Origin: Distichodus sexfasciatus
Taxonomy: Eukaryota > Chordata > Actinopteri > Characiformes > Distichodontidae
Direction of reading: 5' to 3'
DNA: 64,000 nt
Assembly: GCA_032718565.1 (NCBI GenBank)
Contig: JAVGVS010000182.1
Span: 124,001 to 188,000, forward strand
Shown here: piece by piece, positions 33,880 to 45,749 of the stretch
Numbering within the stretch: the first letter of the stretch is position 1
Layout of the letters: every line of letters begins with the position of its first letter
Translations under genes and position numbers: made by a program
Notes under the pieces: model-generated
Seen by the model: the letters and a program-made list of their open reading frames with translations, nothing else
Database searches by the model: none
Told to the model about the DNA's origin: nothing

Positions 33880-34240
33880 ACAAGGGGACATTCGCTGGTG
33901 TTCATGGGCCTGGAAAATAGATCCGTATTGTCAGACAGGGGCCACCCCTGGAGCCATATGACCTTTAAGTGCACCTTTAGGTTGCCCCACAAGCCCTTAC
34001 GTAACAGGAAACGTTTAAAGACTCAGGTAGTGGCTAATCCTAAAGACACCAGCTTCATAAGACGATTGCATAACATGACCCACGTAGCCCCCTGAACACA
34101 CCCACACGGCTTCACGTCTGTGCCACCTTCCAGTTCTCTCTTGCAGCCAGCTAGCCCCAAATAATACACTGCACCCTGTACGCTGATGTGATTAGAATTT
34201 TTTTATGTATCTGAGACACACTTATTTTTCTCATCTAACT
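33880..34240. other. Intron stretch, nothing recognised
   Basis: No repeat family or exon was recognised; short frames lack any family resemblance. Confidence 0.4.
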
Positions 34241-34249
34241 CTTTCGAGT

Positions 34250-34500
34250 CAGACCCAAGCCATACTGGATTCTGGGAATGTGGGAAATGTAGTTCTCTCC
34301 CAGAAAGGCCAAAGGCTGCTCATTTTACAGGCTGAAATGAGTCCAAATTGGCTCAAACTTACCCAAGACTTTAGTATTTCCTCATTTAAAATTTTTCCCA
34401 TTGTAGAATGTTTAGAGAGTAACCAATAGGAAAAAATAAATATTAAAAAATGCATTTTTTTTTGTTCTCAAATCATTTCAGTCTGTACTTTACTGTATCC
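34250..34500 (-). mobile_element. hAT-like fragment
   Basis: GGGAAATGTAGTTCTCTCCC, GCTGAAATGAGTCC and AGTATTTCCTCATTT are the reverse of the shared family B interior. Confidence 0.5.
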
Positions 34501-34859
34501 TTTTGAATACATCAGTTTATGACTAAACAAAAATTTTATTTATCTTGGTATTTAACTCTTTAAATTATCCAAAAGTTCTCGTTAATTCTCATTAATTACC
34601 ATGAATTCCCATAATTCCCATGGAAAGTATTTGGGAATTTTCCACCCCTTTGCGACCCTAGTGACAATACATCAATCTATAGTGATCCATCGATTCAGTG
34701 AGTCCTCAGCATTAATCAAAAATGGAAACTTTGATCAGACAAAATATTATAAGATGAAAACAAATGAAATCCAAAATTCAGAACCTCTAATCAGCCCATG
34801 ATGATTATTTCAACAGTTTTAAGTTTTATTTATACACAACAAAAGAACTGTTCATGTCC

Positions 34860-35130
34860 CTATCGGGGCCTATCCCGGGAACTACAGGCACAAGGCGAGG
34901 GGGACTAACCCCGGACGCCTACACACCACACACTCTCACTCACACCTTACGGGGCTAATTTAGAGTCGCCAATTAACCCATATTGCATCCTTGTTGGACT
35001 GTGGGAGGAAACCGGAGCGCCCGGAAGAAACCCGCGCCAACACGGGGAGAGCATGCAGACTCCACACAGAAAGGTCGGATATCCGGATATCCAACCCAGG
35101 ACCATCTCGCTGTGAGGCGGCAGCGAGGTG
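34860..35130 (-). repeat. tRNA-derived SINE (minus orientation)
   Basis: From the right: GAGGCGGCAGCG (tRNA-like head remnant), CCAACCCAGGACC (reverse B-box region), then GGGGAGAGCATGCAGACTCC, GACTGTGGGAGGAAACCGGA and CTAATTTAGAGTCGCCAATT. This is the standard layout of a common fish SINE. Confidence 0.8.
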
Positions 35131-35534
35131 GTCATCATCCATTAAATCGATTCAATTTGTATTGTGATGACGGACTTGTGATTTACACCCCTAGTCTACA
35201 CACCCTTGTACTTGGACCTTGCAGCGAGCCATTAAATTCTCTATCAGATTAGATGGTCAGCATAACCACTGGAGTTCTATGGAGTCCCTGTATTGTGGAA
35301 GCAAAAGTGACCTCTTCAGCCTTAACTGACTGTCCGAATACCTAAATCTGTAAAGGCCAAAATCCACTTGTGCTCATTAGTTATTAGTGAAAACCCATGC
35401 TAATTAATTTGTTAACTCAAGTGTGCACGTGAGCACACAAGTACACACTACATGCAACGCAGGATCAGTGAGTTCAACTAAGCGGTCACAAGCAGAGAGA
35501 CCGTTTTAGCAGCCTTAATCACGACACACACACA

Positions 35535-36922
35535 ACGATTATTTCGTTAAACGATTAATCTGCAGATTTTTTTTCCCCGATTGATCAATCACTAATCGGA
35601 TAAAAAGAAAATAAATTCATTTCCAGTATTTTAGAGCTGAAATGATTATTTGAATAACTCGAATAATTCGATTACAAAAAATGGTCGAGGCAATTTTTCC
35701 AGAATCAAAGCGTCGTTTAATTCATTGCACTCTCTAGTGCATGCGCCACTTGTGTTTCACACGGATGCTTATTAATGATGCACAACGCTTTTAGAGACGC
35801 AATCAAGACAAGACCTGATCCCTCAGTATGCGTAAGTATTTGTGAGATATTCCGTGCACAAAAACACAAGTAAATACGTAAAAACCCATAAATGACATTT
35901 TCTGCGATGTAAACACCCGTCCTGTTTGTGAGCGCCCGTGTTAGCGCGTCATTACTCGCTAAAACGCTCCAGTTCAGTTTAAACGTCCCCTTTATTACAG
36001 ACAAAACGTAGATGTTAGCTGATCAATAACCACAACAACCAGCGTTCTACTCACAATATAGTCGTTTATGAGTTTCCCATAGATTTTCCATAGTTTATTC
36101 TATAACGCGCGCTAAACGCTTTATCGTGACGCGGCTCCGAGGGGCGCGCAGGGGATTGTGGGAAATGTAGTTCTCTTCCAGAAAGGCCAAAAGCAGCTCA
36201 TTTTAGAGGCCAAATTGGTTCAAAATGACCAAAAACTTCAGTATTTCTTCAGTTTCAATTGATCAGATTTTTTCCTTCAATTTTATAGTGTTATAGTGTA
36301 ATCAATAGGAAAGAAGAAATAAAGAAAATATATTTATTAAAAAATGTTATTCTATATTCTGATGGATACCAACGGATATAGAAGTGTTAGAATGTTACCC
36401 ATAGATAACAAATAGACAATAATAGATAATAAAAACTCTGCAACTCCGCAATAAAACAATGTTCTTTTATTGTTCTTTCAGTTCTTTTATTTGACCTAAA
36501 GCTAAAAAACGAGTCAGTTTTCATCAGAAATGTGCTGATTTCATAACTAATAATTTAAATAAAATTATTATTAATCATTTATCCGATTACTATATCTTTA
36601 AAAATAATTTATCCGATTACTATATTATTATTAACCGATAAGAAAATTGATAGAATACTTGATTACAAAAAGAATTGATAGTTGCAGCTCTACAGTATTT
36701 TTTAATAAACCAAAAAAAAAAAAAATTCTGAGTAACTGAAAATGAAGAAATATTGAAGCCAATTTGGATGGTCGGCGTCTAGCTTAATGCTGCTTTACTG
36801 CCACTGCAGCTTCGGTTACCTTACTGCCCACACATTAGGGAGTAGCCACTGGACGTAAGTGTGTAATAACCTAGGCCCAACTAATCCATTATTAAATTAG
36901 TTGCCAACTATCTTAATAAAGC
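35535..36922 (+). mobile_element. hAT-like element, family B, split by a nested insertion
   Basis: Left part (35535-35631) matches 32065-32140; right part (36693-36922) continues with TTTTTTAATAAACC and ends in the family B tail near CAACTATCTTAATAA. Both terminal few bases are degraded. The element at 35632-36692 sits in the middle. Confidence 0.75.
35632..36692 (+). mobile_element. hAT element, family J, complete, perfect 8-bp target duplication (H4)
   Basis: Ends TAGAGCTGAAAT and GTTGCAGCTCTA are inverted, flanked by CAGTATTT on both sides (35624-35631 and 36693-36700). The empty site exists at 32136-32150 as CAGCATTTTTTAATAAACC. The element is 1061 bp with no transposase frame; the interior is shared with 4366-4925 and 37012-37530. 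Confidence 0.93.
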
Positions 36923-37011
36923 TCTCCTTGCTACTACAGGCTGAAAAGTTTCGACTTACAGTACCCCAGGTCTGAATGACTGGATAAAGAACTCCACTTT
37001 TTCCAGTCAAA

Positions 37012-37530
37012 AATGGTCGAGACAATTTATCTAGAATCGAAGCTTTGTTTAATTCTTTTCACTCATTAGAGCAAGAATTGTGTTTTACATGGACGCTTAT
37101 TAGTGAAGCACAGCATTTTCAGTTCCGCGATCAAGGCAAGACCGGATCCCTCTGTATGTGAAAGTATTTGTGAGATATTCCGTGCACAAAAACAGAAGTA
37201 AATGTGTAAAAACAGCATAAATGACATTATCACAATGTAAACACGCACTGTGTGTCCATTATTCGCTAAAACGCTCCAGTTCAGTCAAATCGTCCCCTTT
37301 ATTACAACAAAACTCATATTTTAGCTGATAACTAACCACAACCACCAGCGTTCTACTCGCAATACAGCCGTTTATTGAGATTTCCAGCGTTTATTTCAGA
37401 ATCCACGTCCATCGCTTTATTGCGACACGGCTCCAAGTGGGGCGCGGGGGATTGTGGGTAATGTAGTTCTCACCCAGAAAGACCAATGCTCATCTGACAA
37501 GCCAAAATGAGTCCAAAGTGGTTCAATAAT
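37012..37530 (+). mobile_element. hAT-like element, family J, fragment
   Basis: AAAATGGTCGAGACAATTT, GATATTCCGTGCACAAAAAC and ATTTTAGCTGATAACTAACC match 35670-36060. Both ends are missing. Confidence 0.65.
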
Positions 37531-37539
37531 GTTTTAAAA

Positions 37540-39640
37540 TGATCGTTCCATCTTTCCATATGATTCCAGTAAACAACTGTATAAAAGTCTAATTTAGGAC
37601 TGACTTAAAATAGTGCGTCATTATGCAGTTCGGAAATACAAAAAACACTGGCCGTTTCTGAATTTTCATATTGCTAAAGTATATCTGCATATACACAAAA
37701 TTCCAAGCACACAAGACATTTTTACCAACTAAACCTGATCTTACCACAAAGATGGTAAATGACCTCCAGGGAAGAGGACCAAGAGTATCGCTCTGTCCCC
37801 AGCTCCATGAAGGAGGGGAGAGGCTCGAGCTCATATGTCCCTCGTTTCTTCCAATGAAGGAACATGACAAACTATTCCACCAAGTTCCACTATACTATGT
37901 CCTGTGCCTCAGAGGATGGTTCCGTCAACGATAAACCCGTCCAAGTGCTGCTGGGCATGGTGGCCAAGTTTGGTTCAAGTCGTTTCAACACCTAATGAAA
38001 CAAAGGCCATTTCCCATCCAAGTTCCAACTTCAAGAGCAGCAGCCAATGGTGAACAATAACCTAGAAATAAGGCACCTGCAGTTACCTCATCTTTTTGCC
38101 AACTAAACGTTTGCTTTGAACAAGGTCCATGGCGTGCGAACTGAGGAGAAAAAGGTATATCCAAACCAAGGGTCCAAATAAGTTACATGTCCCCCCCCCA
38201 AAAAAAAGAGAGCCTGGTATTGATTTTACAGGAACTAAACTGCCCGCTTGACTGTAATTCTCATCGGAGAGCGTATGAACGGTTCCATCACCCGTTTTTT
38301 TATTTCACCTGAAGCTGAGTAATTCTGTTCCTGACCAAACCTTTCAAAGACAAACCAAGCAACTCTCAAGGAACTAGAGCAAAAAAAAAAAAAAACAGGC
38401 AAAGTTCTTCGATGTTTCCTTGTCTCATCAGTCAAGTATTAATGGCCTTCTCGCATTTGAAGTATGTCCTCACGACTAGAACAAAGCCAACCGTGACGGA
38501 GATGAAGTCTGATTGCTCTCATAACCAGTGCAGGGTCCTCACATAGAGAGGGCTGGCCAATAAAATTCATTTGTCCCACACTCATAGACAAATGCCGTAT
38601 TCAAGCCGAGATGAAATGCACGCTGGGACAAAACGTCCGAGCGCCTATCATACATAGGTGACACAAAGCTCTCTTGTAAACTCCCCCACATGCGGACAGT
38701 GAACGTTCTTTATGATTTGCACAGGCTGTAAAAGCCTGACATTTTTCTGCATTCACCACCCTCGACTTGCCTCTGTATGCTGATGAGTTTCTGCCTCATG
38801 AATTGCCTCGCTAATGTGTCCTGTTATTTCTGCAGAGAACCAGCTGATGAGATGAAGCGGCTGCACTATTTGAATGACATCATAGCCATTTTTCTGCAAC
38901 ACTGCTTTGTTTGGGTTAAAATCACAACAGAAGGGTTTTTGGCCGCGCCATTTCCTACTCATGCAAAAAAAAAAAAAAGTGAGCAGAGCTTTCCCTTAGT
39001 CCAAGCCGCCTCTGCACAGAGCTTTTCCAAGCGCTGCAGTCGGGCTGATTCACGGTTTTCGTGCTGCAGGAGTGGCGGCGGGGAGGTTCCAGCCGAGAAC
39101 ACACAATGCTAGTCTGGAAAAGGGAGGGACAGCGCCGAACACAAACTCAGATGTCCAATTTTGGGATAAGAAATTAGAGGGTAGGACAGGAGCTGGTTTG
39201 CCTCTCGGAGTGTCGGTTCAGCGCACATGTGGTAGTAATCGGAACCAGCTTTGAACGTGCAGCTTCCTTTAAATCAGGAGATCGGTCATGCAACTCCAGA
39301 ACAGGTCCAACGGAGCGGACAGTTTCCATTCTGTTCACAGAGGAGGGGAAAGTTCAGTGGCAGTAAGAAACTGCAGAGCCACTCACAACTACACAAACGC
39401 ACCAGATGGAGTACTTTTCAGTAACTTGATACGTTTTGGTCTTCCTCGAATCAAGCAGGCCATATTTATTTTTGATTTGCAAAGGCATCAGCATAAATGT
39501 TATGAACCGTGCATTTCCCTCCCATTGTGGTCCATTTCTTGAGATCTGCCGCTCATTTACAGTTGGTAACAAGTTTATACCAAGGCACAAAAGCATCATA
39601 TAACTAATGACAAAAGATCAGTGATCAGTTTTACTTTTCC
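37540..39640. other. Intron stretch, mostly unique
   Basis: No element ends, SINE boxes or exons were recognised. The segment at 38740-38960 (CTGATGAGTTTCTGCCTCAT, CTGATGAGATGAAGCGGC, TTTGAATGACATCATAGCC) has balanced composition and no copy in the window, so it is a conserved-element candidate. Poly-A runs lie at about 38381-38396 and 38966-38980. Confidence 0.4.
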
Positions 39641-39651
39641 AGAGTCTAGAG

Positions 39652-40321
39652 TATGGATGCACCGATCCGATACATGGATGGGATATCGCTCCGATAATGA
39701 CCCTGATAATAGCTGGATTGGGTATCGGTGGCGTGGAGCCGATATGTAAACTGTAGGTTTTTCTACAGTTCACAATTTATATCGCTCAATTCGTTCGACA
39801 TTCACGCTAATTCCTACATATTGAAATGACAATGAGCAGAACAAGCAGCGCAACAAACTACAACCCCAAAAGCAAATTATACGTGATTATACTGTTTAAT
39901 TTTCTTAACAGCATCAGCGATGTTCCTCGTTGTTTGTTAGCGCGCGTCGCTCACAGGGAAGACTGACATTCACTAAAGCGTTCAAGTTAAGTCAGATCTT
40001 CCCCTTTATTACAGACAAAGTTTATATTTTAGCTGATAAATAACAAAAACAACCAGCGTTCTACTCACAATACAGCCGTTAACTCGAGACGCGAGTTCGT
40101 CGCGTTATTGTGTGGAACGCCATCATGTCAAAAATGAGTCCAAAATGAGGTGTAGGCCAAAATGAGTCAATGAATCATGAATGTAGACAGACACCCTACA
40201 TTCTCTTATGGCTGTAAAGGTAAAAAAAAATTATTTATCGATACTCGGGATTGGCTGATACCCAAAGCCCAAGTATCGGCAATAGTATAGAGACTGAAAA
40301 TGTTGGATCGGTGCATCCCTA
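39652..40321 (+). mobile_element. hAT element with 8-bp target duplication (H2)
   Basis: Ends TATGGATGCACCGATCC and GGATCGGTGCATCCCTA are inverted over about 16 bp. Flanks GTCTAGAG (39644-39651) and GTCTAGAA (40322-40329) agree at 7 of 8 bases. It is 670 bp and non-coding. Related copies: 28603-29408 and a fragment at 33700. Confidence 0.9.
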
Positions 40322-40329
40322 GTCTAGAA

Positions 40330-43300
40330 TGGAGCTAATGTTTTAAAAGCAGTGTTATATCTATACATTTTAAAACACTTTACAGCATATATAAGAAGAA
40401 TGCACAGAAAGAGAGTGAGTGCATATGCTGTGTTATTGAGCACTTGTTTTGAGTGAGAATGTGAGATTGCGGGACTGAGTGGGTCTGGATGATGACTGTA
40501 AAGTGGTGAGGGGGGTCTATTATTAGGTAAAGGATGCATGTCATTTACTATACTTAGCCCACACTGCTGAGATCTAAGGGCCTCTCTGCAGGAGCTATTG
40601 TTTTAATGTTTTTGCTTTCACCCAGTTGAGCTACCTACAATAATTACCAGTTCAAAGTCCCCATATCACACTTGTAAGGGTCCAACCAAGACAAAGTCCT
40701 GTCCTGCTATTTGAAATCACCACATGACCACTGCATGAAACAAAGACAGGAAAAGAACCTGGATTAAAAGATGTTGCGGTCAGTAAGCGCTGAGAACGCA
40801 GTTTTTCTTACCACAGCTGTCATTATAGCACAACTTGGATTCAACCTTAGTCTCAGGCTGCTAATTTGAACGCTACATTTCAAAGTCAAGACATCTTCCC
40901 ATTGGTTTAGATTTTAAGAAAGCACATGATATACAACTTAATGCTATACAACCAATGAATTAACTTAACTGAAACTCATTCTTGCACCATAATGCTTACT
41001 CAACTGCACAAGACATCCAAAGACAAGAAACATTTCAAGTGAATTCAAGTTGGAGGACAACCCTAACCACCATGGAGTTCTCTATCTCGGTTTCGGCAAT
41101 CCTTTAATTGACATCTTCACAGTTTAAATTGCTGGGGGTATTCGGCTGATGAAAAGTCGGGAGCAGACAGGTCCTCCCTTTCTCTGCATGTGAGCTGATA
41201 TTAGACAGCTCATCCGCCAAAGACATGCTCATTAACAGAAGCCTGCAATGCTCCTAAAACAGTCATAAGTTGGGCGTGGGCCCCAGCCTGGGCTAAAGAA
41301 AGTCTGGAACAATAGTCTGGAAGAGCACGAAAGGTGTCACGGCACAGCCTCTGAGTAATGATTCCTTTCATTGCCTAGTCAGCATGGCGTGGCAAGGAGA
41401 GCCAGCCACAAGTCCATTCCGAGAGGGCGTTGACTGTTCCACCAGACAAACACAGCGTAATGACTATAGTGTTTAAATGCATGGGCCTGATTGTTGCAAT
41501 GGGGGTGCAGGATAAATAATAATCCTTCTTTGTGTCTTTTTATTTCTTAAAAATGTTGTATAACCTCACCATGATGCCTGCAAAAGTGTCAAATGGCTTC
41601 TATACTGAAGCACCTGAAGCAGACATGGTTTCAGCTCAATAATAGCCGACATATCAGTACATGTTACAGCTGGGACCTGTCTGAAGGAACTCAAATGGGG
41701 CCCTCAGGCTACGACAGCAGAGCACCACCTGTCAAAGCAAGAAACTCTGCATCCAAGTTCACGACTTTTAAAGAACTGCTAATCTCCGCCATTCACGCAA
41801 AACTAATAGCTCTAACGAATCTAATAAGGAACAGGAGCTGGAGAAAGAACGATTTGAAGCTGTCCATTACATGGAAAAGCTTTATAATAAAGAAGACAGT
41901 GGGGGAGGGAAAGGTGAAAGAGGGTGAAAGAAATGGATTTCAGCTAAATATGTGATCACGGCCATGACTTCACCCTAATGTCTGTGTGGGTGATATTAAG
42001 TTTTCATCGGGAAAAGTATAGAGTGGTGAGATCTACCAAGCACATGTTTTAGAATGAACAAATTCATTTAGCAATTTAGGAGAACATTCAAAACTATTTC
42101 TAGAAAATCCTGTTCTTTATGCGTTACAAGAAGAACACCTGTTTTTTATTAGACCGTCTGCATGATGCACCAGGTCAAGCTTCATACCAGCACACATACA
42201 CACACACACACACCGTTCTTATGCAGCTGAAGCATGTTTTATTCATTACTAACTGGATCATGTGACTTGGCAGACAAGTGTAGTTACTACTGTACTGAAG
42301 ACTAAAGACAGACATCAGAGAGGCTAATTAATACCCGCTGACATTACAAGATTATTTCCTAGGCAAAAGGATTTAAACATTGTTTGGGTGAGGGATTATC
42401 ACACGAGTAACCAACTGTTCACAAATTTAGCTTTAGAGAAGAGCACAAGACAGAACAAGAGCAAACACTTGGCGAGCAGTGTTTTGACACTTGAGAAACC
42501 AAATAAACACTACTGATGTGAGTATAAATGCACATGCAAATAATATATACATGTGGCTGATGTGGTGAGCCCGATCCTTCAAAGTCACGCGCACACACTT
42601 CCACAAAACAGCCCTGTATTTCAGGGCGCACTGATACCCTGTGGTCTGGAAACCATAAAGCCAGGCTTTACCTCTCCATGACTTGCCATCCAATTTTTCT
42701 GCTTTAGTTTTATGGTTACTAAATATAAACTTCTACTGCAAGCTGCCAGACAGGCTAGCAGGCTAATCTTGTCAATGTTGTTTCAAGAGTCCATTGTGCA
42801 AAGGGGACTTTTGTTTGGTTAAGGCATTTTACAGAGATAAATGTTAAGGTGTTTGCTATCGTATTTAAGAGTTTTATGTTCAATGTACAGTATATCAGTA
42901 CATGAAACAGAAGCATGGCTGCAAATAGACTTGGACATATACAGATTAAGTATAAATCTGGACCAGTGAGGATTTTCAAAGGAGAAGGGGATTTAAGTTC
43001 TGCATGAAGCTTATTCTAGGTGAACCAACACAGATTCTCATTCAAATCCAACACTAACGGTCCAGGTGATTTTTGCAAGTCTAACAGACAAACTCATGAT
43101 TAGCATGAGGTCAATTTTAAAAATGACATTTTTGTGGCCAACGTTCAAGGACAAACGATTGTTCAATACAATAACAGCTGAAATAGAGACATTTTACACA
43201 GTTTCACATTTTTCACAAGCGTCCACATAAGGTATATGGCTAAGGGCTGTCCTATTTGCGAGTAAAAGAAGTGAACTAGTCCGTTTACTTATGTTTGACA

Positions 43301-43560
43301 TTATAAAGCGTTCTTCCTAAACTATTTATATGTTTTTACCTAAGTCTTTACACTTTTCTGTCTTTTCGGAGAGCAGACAAACCACTTGCAGAAAACACGC
43401 TTGCAGATAAATCCAACGCACAAAAGTGAATACAAACTTACTGAGACGTAGCCGAATCCCGAGCCAGCTTTTAGGGGGTGATTTGTGGTGAGCTGGATTC
43501 ATAGTCCACTTGTTCGGAACCATCTAGTGTTAGTTAGTTAGATCCAGAACCGAGTCGTCC
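40330..43560. other. Intron stretch, mostly unique, no gene seen
   Basis: AT-rich sequence with a short CA run near 42194-42212. The part at 41050-41500 (CTGATATTAGACAGCTCATC, GACATGCTCATTAACAGAAG) lacks repeat signatures and may be conserved. A 120-codon plus-strand frame at 41593-41955 shows no recognisable motif and is not called. Confidence 0.45.
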
Positions 43561-43899
43561 GCTACATTCGAGCATCAGCAAAGCGGGAATAAGCTAAACC
43601 ATCCTCCTCTTCGTTTACACCGTAAACACCTGTTGGCAAAATAAATAAATAAATAAATAAACAACGTGTCAAAATCTTAGAAAACGTACTATATCACTTA
43701 CCATAAAGTTCTGATCTGACTCCTTGTTAGCTTGGTGCTAACTCATCTGCCTTTCACCCTTTAACTCTGCAGCGTTGTGTTACGAAAACATTTACACATG
43801 TAGACAGAAACACTAAAGGCAAATACGATAACACACGTCCGGACGATGCTCTTTTGGGTTTGTTTTGTAATTCCACCATTCGCTCAGTGATACAAGTTG

Positions 43900-44464
43900 A
43901 TTCTTCCCATCCGACATGGCTCTCACCCTCATAGGTTTGCCACACCGCTTAGCTTCTATCACGTTTCTCAACGACCACCAGCTACGTCTATAATGGCCAT
44001 GATTAAAGCCGTTGGCGGTGTTTCTAATGCCAAATGCAACTGTAATCAACGTTAATTCGCGCTCAAATTAAGCATTAGTGTAGAAATAAGGACTCGTACG
44101 AACCTGTTGCGCGCAGTCGTGCTGGATTGAGCACGACCCCCTCCTCGCCGCTTCTCTTTCATTCACGCATCGCACCGCGCCGTAAGAATGGTGTGATTCT
44201 GTCTTTTGCTGACTTGCTTTTCCACAGACCAAACATTAGCTCCCGGCTGCTCGGCACGTTATTGTCTGTTGCGTTTCTCTCAGCAACCTTTCTTCTCACT
44301 TTCAACCGTAGTTACGCCTCCATTCATTCCGCTCCAGCTAAAGTCAGGAGCTTCAGCTCCGCTCCAGCCGCGCGGCGCAATTACCGCCTTCGCCCGCCAG
44401 GGGCGCAGTGGAGCGGGGGGGAAACAACAAGCAAGCAAGCAAACATGGCAGCACACAAGTTACA
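43900..44464. promoter_or_regulatory. CpG-rich promoter-like patch
   Basis: Dense CpG (GTTGCGCGCAGTCG, CATCGCACCGCGCCG, CCGCGCGGCGCAATTACCGC, CCGCCAGGGGCGCAGTGG) in an otherwise CpG-poor, AT-rich intron. CGCCAGGGGCGC resembles the CTCF core. A hairpin TCGTGCT-GGATTG-AGCACGA lies at about 44118-44137. It could be an alternative plekhg5 promoter, a divergent gene start or a buried unmethylated island. No spliced exon could be proven. Confidence 0.45.
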
Positions 44465-44472
44465 GTTACAAC

Positions 44473-45351
44473 CAGAGGCGGACAGTAACTAAGTACATTA
44501 ACTTGAGTACTGTACTTAAGTAGAGTTTTTGAGTATCTGTACTTCACTTGAGTAGTATTTTATTTGGAAACTTATGACTTTCACTTCACTACATTCTATA
44601 GACAAATACTGTACTTTTTTACTTCACTACATTTCTTTCAAGGTTCTTGTTACTCGTTACTTTCAAATCTGGGGATAAAGTGGATGTTATTCCCCCTTTT
44701 CTAAAATGTGATTGGTTGTTTGGCAGGTGACAGTCTATCAGCAATCAGTAGGGTTACGTCACGCCTGTAGACTGGAACTATAAAACCAAGTTCAGACAGT
44801 TCTGCTGTTTTCTGTCTTAATTAAAACATTGTTACTGTTGGAAAGTCATGAAGCTAGAGGTGTAGAGCTGGGTTTAAGCAGGTTGGAATGTTAATTTTAT
44901 GTTGTGAGCAGGCTGCATTTACAGCTATTGCACTGTCCTCCTGATTAACATACACATATATGTGCGTACACACTGCCAGAGCTGTGTCGGAACACTACCA
45001 TGCTGTTTTGTAGGGGTGTGTAGTCACAGTTAATTAATAAAATAAACGAATGACTGGTTTTCTTTATCAGTTTAGATTATGTTTCATTCTGTAACATTCT
45101 ACCAGTTCTATATTCTACAGCTTGTACAAGCTAGTCAGAGACATTAGGGATTGTGTTGTGGCAATAATGCAACAATGTGGTGAAAGAAAATGTACTTTTA
45201 ATACTTAAGTATTTTTTAAAACAAGTACTTCAGTACTTTAACTTAAGTAAAAATTTGACGGTACGACTTTCACTTGTATTGGAGTAACATTTGACTAGTG
45301 GAATCTGTACTTTCACTTAAGTAATGAAGTTAGCTACTTTGCCCACCTCTG
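44473..45351 (+). mobile_element. hAT element with perfect 8-bp target duplication (H3)
   Basis: Ends CAGAGGCGGACAGT and TTGCCCACCTCTG are inverted; flanks GTTACAAC (44465-44472 and 45352-45359) are identical. Subterminal parts are rich in AAGTACTT/ACTTAAGTA motifs in both orientations. It is 879 bp, with no transposase frame. It sits on the edge of the CpG-rich patch. Confidence 0.93.
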
Positions 45352-45414
45352 GTTACAACTGGTGTTTCCTCTCCTCATATTGCTCAGTAGGAGCTGGAAT
45401 ATTAGGTATAAATA

Positions 45415-45748
45415 CAAACATTGCCGACTACTTTCCGCAACATTAAAGAAATACAGGTGACTTTGTTCTCTCATTGTCATGATTTTAAAATTGATTAATA
45501 TTTGTCTCCCCCTTCCCCCTCCTTCATCCCAACTGTGTTATACAGTATGGGGCTATATATTCTAAATAATTAGCAGTTAATCTAAATAAAATGCAAAGGT
45601 AATAACTGTTGTATTTATTAGTTCCTACTAGTAATTTCTTTTCCGGACAGCAGGCTTATTTAACAGCATCATCCCACAAAACTGACTGAGTTGGGAATGA
45701 GCAACTCATTGGCAGGAGTGGCAACAGCATCTCCAGCCCCATTAAAAA
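45415..45748 (+). repeat. LINE-derived fragment, short copy
   Basis: AACATTAAAGAAATACAGGT, CCCCCTTCCCCCTCCTTCAT, GGGGCTATATATTCTAAA and CACAAAACTGACTGAGTTGG match 47690-48045 almost exactly. It stops just before the reverse-transcriptase motif found in the longer copy. Confidence 0.8.
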
Positions 45749-45749
45749 T

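Noticed and set aside
41593..41955. 120-codon plus-strand frame
   Set aside because: No recognisable motif, no splice or promoter context, and of a length expected by chance in 64 kb.
43813..44049. 78-codon minus-strand frame in the CpG-rich patch
   Set aside because: Its first codon is TTG, not ATG; the first ATG inside is followed by a donor-like GTGAGA whose phase does not fit plekhg5 exon 2. No family resemblance.
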